Assembly: GCA_033856535.1 (NCBI GenBank)
Contig: JAWVEV010000053.1
Coordinates: 1 to 10,832, forward strand
From: JAWVEV01 sp033856535
GTDB taxonomy: Bacteria; Actinomycetota; Thermoleophilia; Miltoncostaeales; Miltoncostaeaceae
Length of the DNA stretch: 10,832 bases
Direction: 5' to 3'
This document shows positions 1 to 4,946 of the stretch, piece after piece. The notes beneath the pieces are model-generated. The model was not told the DNA's origin, searched no databases, and saw only the letters and a list, made by a program, of their open reading frames with translations. Position 1 is the first letter of the stretch. Every line of letters begins with the position of its first letter. A program made the position numbers and the translations under genes.

Positions 1-1
1 C

Positions 2-637
2 GCCGAGGGGACGGCGCCGTCGCTGCCCCACCCGGCCGCCGGCGGCGCGGGCCCGTGCGCCGGCGCCGCGCCCGGCGGGTACGCCGCGGCGGTCGAGGAG
101 GTGCGGAGCCTGCTGGCCGGCGACACGCGGGCGGCGGGGGCCCTGCTCGCGCGGCTGGCCGCCGCCGCCGCCCGCGGCGAGCTCCACGCCGACGGCGACC
201 TGCGCGAGTCGGTGGCCGGCCTCCTGGGCGCGCTCTCGGCGCTGGCCCGGGCGCGCTGGACGCTCGCGATGGGCGCGGTCGTGGTCGAGCCCGGGCGCGA
301 GCCGGGGACCGCTGTCGCCTTCTTCGTCGCCCGCGGGCGCGTCCGCCACCGGGCCGAGCTGACGGCGCGCGGCTGGCGCAAGGCCGCGCGGCGCGGGCTG
401 GCGGTCCTGCGGGCCGCCGACGGCGAGCCGCCCGCGCCGCTGGCGCCCGACGGGATGGACGAGGCGATGATCGTCGCCGACCGCCTGCGCGAGCGGCGCG
501 GCGCGGTCGAGGCGATCCGCCTCGAGCCCGGCTGGGACGCGGAGGAGGCCCTGGCGGCGATCGGCCGCGCCCGCCTGGCGTCGGCGCGCGACGCGGCCGC
601 CGAGCCCGAGCCGGCCCCGGAGCCCGTCCCGGCGTGA
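2..637 (+). CDS. C-terminal part of a probable DnaQ/UvrC-like (GIY-YIG) nuclease fusion protein, 5' truncated
   Basis: The frame is open from the first bases of the window to TGA at 635-637, so the gene starts upstream; the GTG at 101 is only an internal codon. The visible part begins with a Gly/Pro/Cys stretch (GAGPCAG) followed by a helical segment (YAAAVEEVRSLLAGDT) that resembles the GPCAG...Y...V..V..fL.G region of UvrC and of actinobacterial proteins joining a DEDDh (DnaQ) exonuclease to a UvrC-like half. Next come a UVR-motif-like helical pair, a beta-rich stretch (VAFFVARGRVRHRAEL), a C-terminal helical domain and an Ala/Pro/Glu tail. In that family the protein is thought to act on DNA, but the catalytic exonuclease and GIY-YIG parts lie outside the window. 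The next gene starts inside its stop codon (GTGA), so translation is probably coupled. The assignment rests on remembered family resemblance; another UVR-domain protein is possible. Confidence 0.55.
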   Translation, partial: AEGTAPSLPHPAAGGAGPCAGAAPGGYAAAVEEVRSLLAGDTRAAGALLARLAAAAARGELHADGDLRESVAGLLGALSALARARWTLAMGAVVVEPGREPGTAVAFFVARGRVRHRAELTARGWRKAARRGLAVLRAADGEPPAPLAPDGMDEAMIVADRLRERRGAVEAIRLEPGWDAEEALAAIGRARLASARDAAAEPEPAPEPVPA

Positions 638-1626
638 TCCGGGCGGCCGCCGCGCTCGCGCTCAGCGGCCGCTACTCCGGTCCGGGCCGCCAGGCGGCGG
701 CGGGGCTCACCGCCTGGGCGGGGTGGGCCGACGCCGAGCTGACGCTCGAGGACGACCGGAGCGACCCGGCCCGGTCCGCCCGGCTCGCCCGCGGCCTCGC
801 GCGGGGCGCCGACCTGCTCTTCGGCCCCTACGGCAGCGGGCCGGCGCGTGCCGTCGCCGGCGCGCTCGAGGGCGACCCGGCGGTGGTCTGGAACCACGGC
901 GGCGCGGCGGTGCGCCCGACCGGCGCGCGGCTGGTCGACGTGCTCGGCCCGGCCGAGCGGTACTGGGCCGGGCTGGCCGACGTCCTCGCCGCCGACGGCG
1001 CGGACCTCGGCCGCGTCGCGCTCGTCCTCGCCCCGACCGGGTTCGGGCGGGCGACGGCGGCCGGCGCCGAGGCGTCGCTGCGCGCGGCCGGCGCCGCCCC
1101 GCTCGTCGCGGTCGAGCTCGGGGAGGGCGGGCCCGCGGCCGCCGCCGCCGCGGCCCTGGCCGCCGGCGCGGAGACGGTCGTGGGCTGCGGGCGCATCGAG
1201 GACGACCTGGCGCTGGGGCACGCCCTCGCCGGCGCCGGCGTCCGGGTCGCGCTGGTGGTCTGCGGCATCGCCCTGGCCCGGGAGGAGCTGGGGCCGGCGA
1301 TCCGCGGCTGGGTCGGCCCGGCCCAGTGGGTGCCGGGCGCGGAGGGCGCGCCGCCGCCGGTCCCCCTCCCGGCCGGCGCCGAGTACCCGGCGGCCCAGGC
1401 CCTCGCGGCCGGGATCGTCGCCGGCGAGGCCCTGGCGCTCGCGGGCTCGCCGGCGCCCGACGCGCTCTGGGACGCGGCCCGCGCGCTCGACACCGCCACG
1501 TTCCTCGGGCCGTTCCGGGTCGACGGGGAGGGGCGCCAGCTGGCGCACGCCCCGGTCCTGGTGCGGTGGGAAGAGCGCGCCGGACGGCTCGAGCGCCGCG
1601 TGGTGTGGCGGCCGCCGGCCGGCTGA
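634..1626 (+). CDS. Leucine-binding-type periplasmic-binding-protein fold (PBP1) without signal peptide
   Basis: A 330-residue protein of the LivJ/receptor family (type 1 periplasmic binding fold). Visible hallmarks are the opening strand and ligand loop (LALSGRYSGPGRQ, residues 8-20), a DDRSDP segment near 40-45 as in the D..sdP motif of the family, LFGPYGSGPARAVA at 62-75, a hinge-like strand near 128-135, YPAAQALAAGIVAGEAL at 251-267 matching the usual YDA/A..A helix, and FLGPFRVDGEGRQ at 290-302. Family members bind amino acids or other small ligands for ABC import or sensing. The start chosen is GTG 634, which overlaps the upstream stop by 4 nt and puts the first strand at residues 3-9; this leaves no room for a signal or lipoprotein peptide. 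No permease or ATPase gene is visible. Either the protein is a cytoplasmic ligand sensor, or the frame extends 5' into the upstream gene, which looks unlikely. The ligand is unknown. Confidence 0.75.
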   Translation: MIRAAAALALSGRYSGPGRQAAAGLTAWAGWADAELTLEDDRSDPARSARLARGLARGADLLFGPYGSGPARAVAGALEGDPAVVWNHGGAAVRPTGARLVDVLGPAERYWAGLADVLAADGADLGRVALVLAPTGFGRATAAGAEASLRAAGAAPLVAVELGEGGPAAAAAAALAAGAETVVGCGRIEDDLALGHALAGAGVRVALVVCGIALAREELGPAIRGWVGPAQWVPGAEGAPPPVPLPAGAEYPAAQALAAGIVAGEALALAGSPAPDALWDAARALDTATFLGPFRVDGEGRQLAHAPVLVRWEERAGRLERRVVWRPPAG

Positions 1627-1639
1627 CATCCTTCGGGCC

Positions 1640-2428
1640 ATGACCGCGCGGGAGCACGAGGGGGTGGCCGCCCTGCTGGCCTGGTTCGGGCGCGAGGGCG
1701 TCGACCTGCCCTGGCGGCGGACGCGCGACCGCTGGGCCGTGCTGGTCGCCGAGGCCCAGCTCCAGGCGACCCCGGTCGCGCGCGTCCTCCCGTACTTCGA
1801 GCGCTTCATGGCGCGCTGGCCGACCCCCGAGGCGATGGCGGCCGAGCCGCTCGGGAACGTGCTGGCCGCCTGGCACGGCCTGGGCTACCCGCGGCGGGCG
1901 CGCAACCTGCACGCCGTGGCGCGCGCCGTCGCCGAGGACGGCTGGCCGCCGGTCGACCGGCTGGAGGAGCTGCCCGGAGTGGGCCCCTACACGGCGGCGG
2001 CCGTCCGCTGCTTCGCCGGCGGCGAGGACGTGCTGCCGGTGGACACGAACGTGCGCCGCGTGCTCGCGCGGCGCTTCCCCGGCGGGTGGCCGGGCACCCC
2101 GGACGGCCAGGGCTGGGCGGCCGGCCAGGCGCTGATGGACCTCGGCCGCCTGTGGTGCACCGCCCGGGCGCCGCGCTGCGACGAGGGCTGCCCGGTCGGC
2201 GACGGCTGCCCCTCGGCCGGCGCCGGGGCCGCGCTGGCGGCGACGCCGCCCGGCCGGCGGCAGGGGCGGTACGAGGGCTCGATGCGCCAGCGGCGCGGGG
2301 TCCTGCTCGGGGCGCTCGCCGAGCGCGGCGAGGTTCCGGTGGACCGCGATCCGGAGGCGGCGGCCAGCCTGGTGGCCGACGGCCTGGCCGGCAGTCGCGA
2401 CGGCCTGCTGGTGCCGGTCGGCGCTTGA
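1640..2428 (+). CDS. mutY: A/G-specific adenine DNA glycosylase MutY, short form
   Basis: A 262-residue HhH-GPD base-excision glycosylase that removes adenine mispaired with 8-oxoguanine. Residues 24-62 closely follow E. coli MutY: LPWRR at 23-27, catalytic Glu E38 in VAEAQLQAT, and PYFERFMARWPT, which is almost identical. GLGYPRRARNLH (80-91), the helix-hairpin-helix LPGVGPYTAAAV (111-122) and the catalytic Asp D135 in VDTNVRRVLAR follow. The iron-sulphur cluster cysteines are C173, C180, C184 and C190, giving spacing C-x6-C-x3-C-x5-C, one residue longer in the middle than the C-x6-C-x2-C-x5-C of E. coli MutY. The NUDIX-like 8-oxoG recognition domain of long MutY proteins is absent; instead about 50 residues form a winged-helix-like tail (YEGSMRQRRG...), as in other actinobacterial MutY proteins. 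The ATG lies 13 bp after the previous stop and has no Shine-Dalgarno. The downstream NUDIX gene overlaps its stop. Confidence 0.92.
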   Translation: MTAREHEGVAALLAWFGREGVDLPWRRTRDRWAVLVAEAQLQATPVARVLPYFERFMARWPTPEAMAAEPLGNVLAAWHGLGYPRRARNLHAVARAVAEDGWPPVDRLEELPGVGPYTAAAVRCFAGGEDVLPVDTNVRRVLARRFPGGWPGTPDGQGWAAGQALMDLGRLWCTARAPRCDEGCPVGDGCPSAGAGAALAATPPGRRQGRYEGSMRQRRGVLLGALAERGEVPVDRDPEAAASLVADGLAGSRDGLLVPVGA

Positions 2429-3051
2429 GCCGTCTGGTCGTGGTGGCGGCGCTGATCGAGCGTGGCGGGCGGGTGCTGATCGGCCGCCGGCCCGCGAGCG
2501 CGTCCCACGGCGGGCTGTGGGAGTTCCCCGGCGGCAAGCGCGAGCGGGGGGAGGACGACCGCGACGCGCTCGCCCGCGAGCTGCGGGAGGAGCTCGGCGT
2601 TGAGCTCGAGCCCGGCGAGGTCGTGTGGACCGCGATCGCCGGCGCGCTCGAGCTGCGCTTCCTGCGGTGCCCCTGGGCGCCCGGCCAGCGGCCACGCCCG
2701 ATCGGCTGCGAGCAGTTCCGCTGGGTGCGGCGGGCCGACCTCCCCGGGCACCGCTTCCCGCCGGCGGACGCCGGGTTCGTCCGCGCCCTGGCGGCGGGCG
2801 GGCTGCCGCCGCCGGGGCGCGGGGGGGCTTTCGCGGGTGGGATAGAATCAAGCGTCCGACGAGCGGAGGTGGTCATGGCGAAGGCAAAGCGGCAGCGGCG
2901 CACGAGCATCCGGACGATGCAGGCCGACAACGCTCTCGAGGCCCTCGAGCTCCTGGAGCGCGCCGAGGCTTCCCGCGCGGACACCGACGAGAAGGCACCC
3001 GAGGTCGCCGCGGCGGCGACGGCTCCGCCGGATCGGGAGCAGGAGGCCTAA
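2425..3051 (+). CDS. NUDIX hydrolase (MutT-like), reading frame continues into a 58-residue C-terminal segment
   Basis: Residues 1-125 form a MutT-type NUDIX domain: VVVAALIERGGRVLIGRRP at 5-23, LWEFPGGK at 31-38, and a complete Nudix box G-x5-E-x7-REUxEExGU at residues 37-59 (metal ligands within R51-E52-L53-R54-E55-E56). Such enzymes hydrolyse 8-oxo-dGTP or other nucleoside diphosphate derivatives. The start chosen is TTG 2425, overlapping the mutY stop (TTGA), so translation is likely coupled; GTG 2440 is an alternative that would cut into the first strand. Next to a MutY that lacks its own NUDIX-like domain, a role in the oxidised-guanine pathway is attractive but inferred. The domain should end near residue 125-132, yet no stop occurs until 3051, so the frame runs through a seven-G tract (2821-2827) into the small protein starting at 2875. 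One G fewer would end the protein at TAG 2843-2845. The NUDIX call is sure; the 3' boundary is not. Confidence 0.82.
   Translation: MSRLVVVAALIERGGRVLIGRRPASASHGGLWEFPGGKRERGEDDRDALARELREELGVELEPGEVVWTAIAGALELRFLRCPWAPGQRPRPIGCEQFRWVRRADLPGHRFPPADAGFVRALAAGGLPPPGRGGAFAGGIESSVRRAEVVMAKAKRQRRTSIRTMQADNALEALELLERAEASRADTDEKAPEVAAAATAPPDREQEA
2843..2872 (+). promoter_or_regulatory. Promoter -10 box (TAGAAT) and Shine-Dalgarno for the 58-residue gene
   Basis: TAGAAT at 2843-2848 stands out in DNA that is otherwise nearly all G and C, and fits the actinobacterial TANNNT -10 pattern. It is followed by GGAGGTGG at 2865-2872, five nucleotides (counted from GGAGG) before ATG 2875. Transcription would begin near 2855, giving a leader of about 20 nt. 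No clear -35 box is visible. The arrangement argues that the small protein is expressed on its own even if the NUDIX frame also reads through it. Confidence 0.5.
2875..3051 (+). CDS. Small hypothetical protein, 58 residues
   Basis: ATG 2875 has the best Shine-Dalgarno of the left half of the window and an upstream TAGAAT box. The product has a very basic N-terminus (MAKAKRQRRTS), a central amphipathic helix (about residues 13-32, IRTMQADNALEALELLERAE) and an acidic, Ala/Pro-rich, probably disordered tail ending in DREQEA. There is no membrane segment, cysteine or recognisable domain. The charge pattern (basic head, helix, acidic tail) could suit a nucleic-acid or ribosome-associated peptide, but that is speculation. 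It lies in frame with the NUDIX gene, so it is either an independent gene or the tail of a fusion; the dedicated start signals favour the first. The stop TAA sits within AGGCCTAAGGCCT (3044-3056), and a terminator-like hairpin follows 17 bp downstream. Confidence 0.55.
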   Translation: MAKAKRQRRTSIRTMQADNALEALELLERAEASRADTDEKAPEVAAAATAPPDREQEA

Positions 3052-3068
3052 GGCCTCAGCGGTCATCG

Positions 3069-3092
3069 GGCGCGCCGCACCCGCGGCGCGCC
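3069..3092. terminator. GC-rich hairpin between convergent genes, probable bidirectional terminator
   Basis: GGCGCGCCGC (3069-3078) and GCGGCGCGCC (3083-3092) are perfect reverse complements around an ACCC loop, giving a 10-bp all-GC stem. It lies exactly between the + strand small gene ending at 3051 and phoU on the - strand ending at 3100. No U-tract follows on either side, which is common for high-GC actinobacteria. The position suggests it stops transcription from both sides. Confidence 0.6.
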
Positions 3093-3099
3093 GCCCGCT

Positions 3100-3759
3100 C
3101 TACTTGCGGGTGAAGGCCTCGCCGGAGACGAGGAACCGGACCCGGCCGCCGAGCTCGCGGCCGTTGTTGGCGACCCGCTCGAGGTGGCGGCCCACCAGCA
3201 CGGCGGCGGCCGACCACGCCCGGGTCGCGGGCTCGTCGGGGGCCTGGGCGACCTCGGCGAGCAGCTCGAGCAGCATCTCGTGCACCTCGTCGGCGCTCGC
3301 GCGGGCCTGCTCGCCCAGCTCGGCGTCGCCCCGCGCGATCGCCTGAACCGACTCGGCCAGCGCGTTCACCGCGCGGGCGCTCATCCGCGTGATCAGCGAC
3401 TGGACCCGCGGGACCTCGCCCTCGGGCCGGACCGCCTGGGCCATCTCGGCGATCGCGACGGCGAGGTCGCCCACCCGCTCGAGCGCCACCACGGCGATCA
3501 GCCCGACGTGCAGCAGCCGCTGATCGGCCGCGACCGGGGCCTCGAGCAGCTGGATGCTGAAGATCTTCTGATCGAGCTCGACGCAGCGCTGGTCGACCAG
3601 GTCGTCGTCGACCCTCACCCCCTCCGCGGCCCCGGCGTCGACGTCGTCCCAGGCGGCGACGGCCCGCTCGACCTGGCGCAACGCCAGGCTGGCCATCTCC
3701 ACCAGGCCCGCGCGGAAGGTCTCCATCTCGGCCTGGAAGTGGGACCGGGTCGTGCTCAC
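3100..3759 (-). CDS. phoU: PhoU-family phosphate signalling protein
   Basis: A 219-residue all-helical protein with two PhoU domains of about 100 residues each. PhoU proteins link the Pst phosphate transporter to the PhoR-type sensor kinase and restrain the phosphate-starvation response at the inner face of the membrane. The N-terminus (HFQAEMETFRAGLVEMASLA) and the first metal-binding motif E94-R-V-G-D98 in VVALERVGDLAVAIAE match the family well. In the second repeat the equivalent motif reads E194-R-V-A-N198, with Asn where Asp is usual, followed by the conserved-type end VRFLVSGEAF. The start chosen is GTG at 3759; it has no Shine-Dalgarno, but TAGGCT lies 8 nt upstream, so a leaderless mRNA is likely. 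No pst or phoR/phoB gene is in the window. The gene is convergent with the NUDIX/small-protein run and divergent from the membrane protein at 3901. Confidence 0.9.
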   Translation of the reverse strand: MSTTRSHFQAEMETFRAGLVEMASLALRQVERAVAAWDDVDAGAAEGVRVDDDLVDQRCVELDQKIFSIQLLEAPVAADQRLLHVGLIAVVALERVGDLAVAIAEMAQAVRPEGEVPRVQSLITRMSARAVNALAESVQAIARGDAELGEQARASADEVHEMLLELLAEVAQAPDEPATRAWSAAAVLVGRHLERVANNGRELGGRVRFLVSGEAFTRK

Positions 3760-3773
3760 GTGGGCACAGCCTA
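3760..3773 (-). promoter_or_regulatory. Probable leaderless promoter of phoU
   Basis: Read on the - strand, TAGGCT (3773 to 3768) is followed by 8 nt and then the GTG start of phoU at 3759. There is no purine-rich ribosome-binding site between them. This fits a TANNNT -10 box with transcription beginning at or near the G of GTG. No convincing -35 box is visible. Confidence 0.45.
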
Positions 3774-3896
3774 AGCAACGCCGTGGCTCCGACGGAAGGG
3801 GGCGACGGAATTCGGGCGCCGGGGCGAGGGCACCGGCGCCGCGGGCCGGACGACCCCGAACCGGGTCAGGGGATGCTCGGGGGACCGGGGCGGGGG

Positions 3897-3909
3897 TACC
3901 ATGGCCGCC
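3897..3909 (+). promoter_or_regulatory. Probable leaderless promoter of the membrane protein gene
   Basis: TACCAT (3897-3902) matches TANNNT, overlaps the candidate ATG 3901, and is followed by exactly 7 nt and an in-frame GTG at 3910. If this is the -10 box, the true start is GTG 3910 and the mRNA is leaderless. There is no Shine-Dalgarno in front of either start. The rest of the divergent region 3774-3896 shows nothing else recognisable. Confidence 0.35.
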
Positions 3910-4890
3910 GTGTCGACCGCCGCAGCCACGCATCCGGCGCCGGCGCCCGGGCCGCCGTCCGACGCGGCCGGCCTGATCGGCAGGATCGCCACCGCGCCCG
4001 CCGGCTTCTGCCTCGCGGTCGTCGCGATCACCACGCTCGGCCTCTGGCTGGACAGCCTGTCCGGCCTCGGCGGCCAGCTGGTGCTCAGCGCCTCCACCTG
4101 GGCGATCCTGGTCGCCGCGGCGCGCCACTTCACGCCGATGGAGCAGGCCCAGGCCGCGGTGGTCGTGCTGGTCGCGACCTGTGCCGAGCTGATGGGCTCG
4201 GTCTGGTGGGGCGTCTACGAGTACCGGCTCGACAACCTCCCGCTGTTCGTCCCGGCCGGGCACGGCCTCGTCTACCTGACCGGGCTCCGGCTCAGCCAGT
4301 CCCGCTGGGCCGCGCGGCACCGCGCCGCCTTCGTGCGCCTGGCGATCGCCGGCGTCCTCGGCTGGGCCGCGCTCGGCCTCTTCGTGCTGGAGCGCCGGGA
4401 CGTCGCCGGCGCGGTCGGCGCGGCCGTGCTCGCGGTCTTCCTGGTGCGCGGGCGGGCCCCGCAGGTCTACGCCGGCGTCTTCTTCTTCGTCGCCTACCTG
4501 GAGATATACGGCACCGCGATCGGCACCTGGACCTGGGCCGAGCACATCCCCGCGATCGGGGTCCCCGACGGCAACCCGCCGAGCGGAGCGGCCAGCGGCT
4601 ATGTCCTCTTCGACATCGCGGCGCTGGCGTTCGCGCCGTCGCTGCTCGCGCTCGCCGGCCGGGCCCGTCAGGCCTCGGCCTGGAGGTGGCGCCGGCAGGC
4701 CGACGCGTGGTCCTCGTCGACCACGCCGGCAAGCGTCAGCTCCGAGGGCCACTCGGGCGCCGGCGCGCCGGCGTCCTCGGGCGGCGCGGTGATGACCGCG
4801 CTCCAGCGCGACGCGCTCACCTCCCAGCCGATCTCGGCGAAGTCGAGCAGCACGTCGTGCAGCAGGTCGGGTGGGCCCACGAGCAGGTAG
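3901..4890 (+). CDS. Unknown multi-spanning membrane protein with an internally repeated motif
   Basis: The frame runs from ATG 3901 (or GTG 3910) to TAG 4888. An Ala/Pro-rich N-terminus of about 30 residues is followed by about seven hydrophobic segments, roughly at 35-52, 59-75, 84-104, 143-162, 167-182, 189-206 and 233-252. Two segments share a pattern: E96-x2-G99-x4-G104-x-Y106-x-Y108-x5-P114 and E201-x2-G204-x3-G208-x-W210-x-W212-x4-P217. The conserved Glu, aromatic and Pro residues at similar membrane depth could line an active site or channel. I do not recognise the family; a distant link to membrane enzymes such as carotenoid-type proteins crossed my mind but is not supported. From about residue 256 the product becomes Ser-rich with no hydrophobic pattern, and this part lies antisense to the gene at 4668-4922, so the functional protein probably ends near residue 255 even though no stop occurs there. 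The gene is divergent from phoU. Confidence 0.7.
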   Translation: MAAVSTAAATHPAPAPGPPSDAAGLIGRIATAPAGFCLAVVAITTLGLWLDSLSGLGGQLVLSASTWAILVAAARHFTPMEQAQAAVVVLVATCAELMGSVWWGVYEYRLDNLPLFVPAGHGLVYLTGLRLSQSRWAARHRAAFVRLAIAGVLGWAALGLFVLERRDVAGAVGAAVLAVFLVRGRAPQVYAGVFFFVAYLEIYGTAIGTWTWAEHIPAIGVPDGNPPSGAASGYVLFDIAALAFAPSLLALAGRARQASAWRWRRQADAWSSSTTPASVSSEGHSGAGAPASSGGAVMTALQRDALTSQPISAKSSSTSCSRSGGPTSR

Positions 4891-4922
4891 CTGCGCGGCC
4901 CGGGGGCGGGGGGCTGGGACAT
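4668..4922 (-). CDS. Hypothetical protein, 84 residues
   Basis: ATG at 4922 opens a frame of 84 residues ending at TGA 4670-4668. The product looks like a real small soluble alpha/beta protein: a strand (SYLLVG), a helix (DLLHDVLLDFAEIG), strands (WEVSASRWSAVITAP), an acidic/Pro loop, then ELTLAGVV and a charged C-terminal helix. It has two Trp before residue 45 and one Cys near the end. No family is recognised. Codon usage has nearly all third positions G or C, but the overlapping + strand frame has its third positions opposite these, so this does not decide between them; the balanced amino-acid make-up does favour this strand. It overlaps the 3' end of the membrane gene antisense by 223 bp and shares a 24-bp divergent promoter region with the gene at 4947. 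No Shine-Dalgarno is present. Confidence 0.65.
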   Translation of the reverse strand: MSQPPAPGPRSYLLVGPPDLLHDVLLDFAEIGWEVSASRWSAVITAPPEDAGAPAPEWPSELTLAGVVDEDHASACRRHLQAEA

Positions 4923-4946
4923 GGAGGGTATGTAGGGTGTCCGTCC
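4923..4946. promoter_or_regulatory. 24-bp divergent promoter region
   Basis: Only 24 bp separate the start codons of the two divergent small genes. On the + strand TAGGGT (4933-4938) lies 8 nt before GTG 4947. On the - strand TACATA (4934 to 4929) lies 6 nt before the ATG at 4922. The two candidate -10 boxes overlap by two bases, and neither gene has room for a leader or a Shine-Dalgarno, so both mRNAs would be leaderless and transcription in the two directions would compete for the same DNA. Confidence 0.45.

Noticed and set aside
101..637. A complete 178-residue gene starting at GTG 101
   Set aside because: The same frame is open to the window's left edge and the upstream residues (GAGPCAG...) fit the UvrC-like family, so this is the end of a longer gene.
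707..2851. Very long - strand open frame opposite the binding-protein, mutY and NUDIX genes
   Set aside because: Its translation is almost only Arg, Pro, Ala and Gly, as expected of a shadow frame in GC-rich DNA; the + strand genes have clear families.
3760..4752. Upstream extension of the phoU frame to a 550-residue protein
   Set aside because: The added part is His/Arg/Gly-rich with no domain and lies antisense to the membrane gene; PhoU family length and the leaderless GTG fit a start at 3759.
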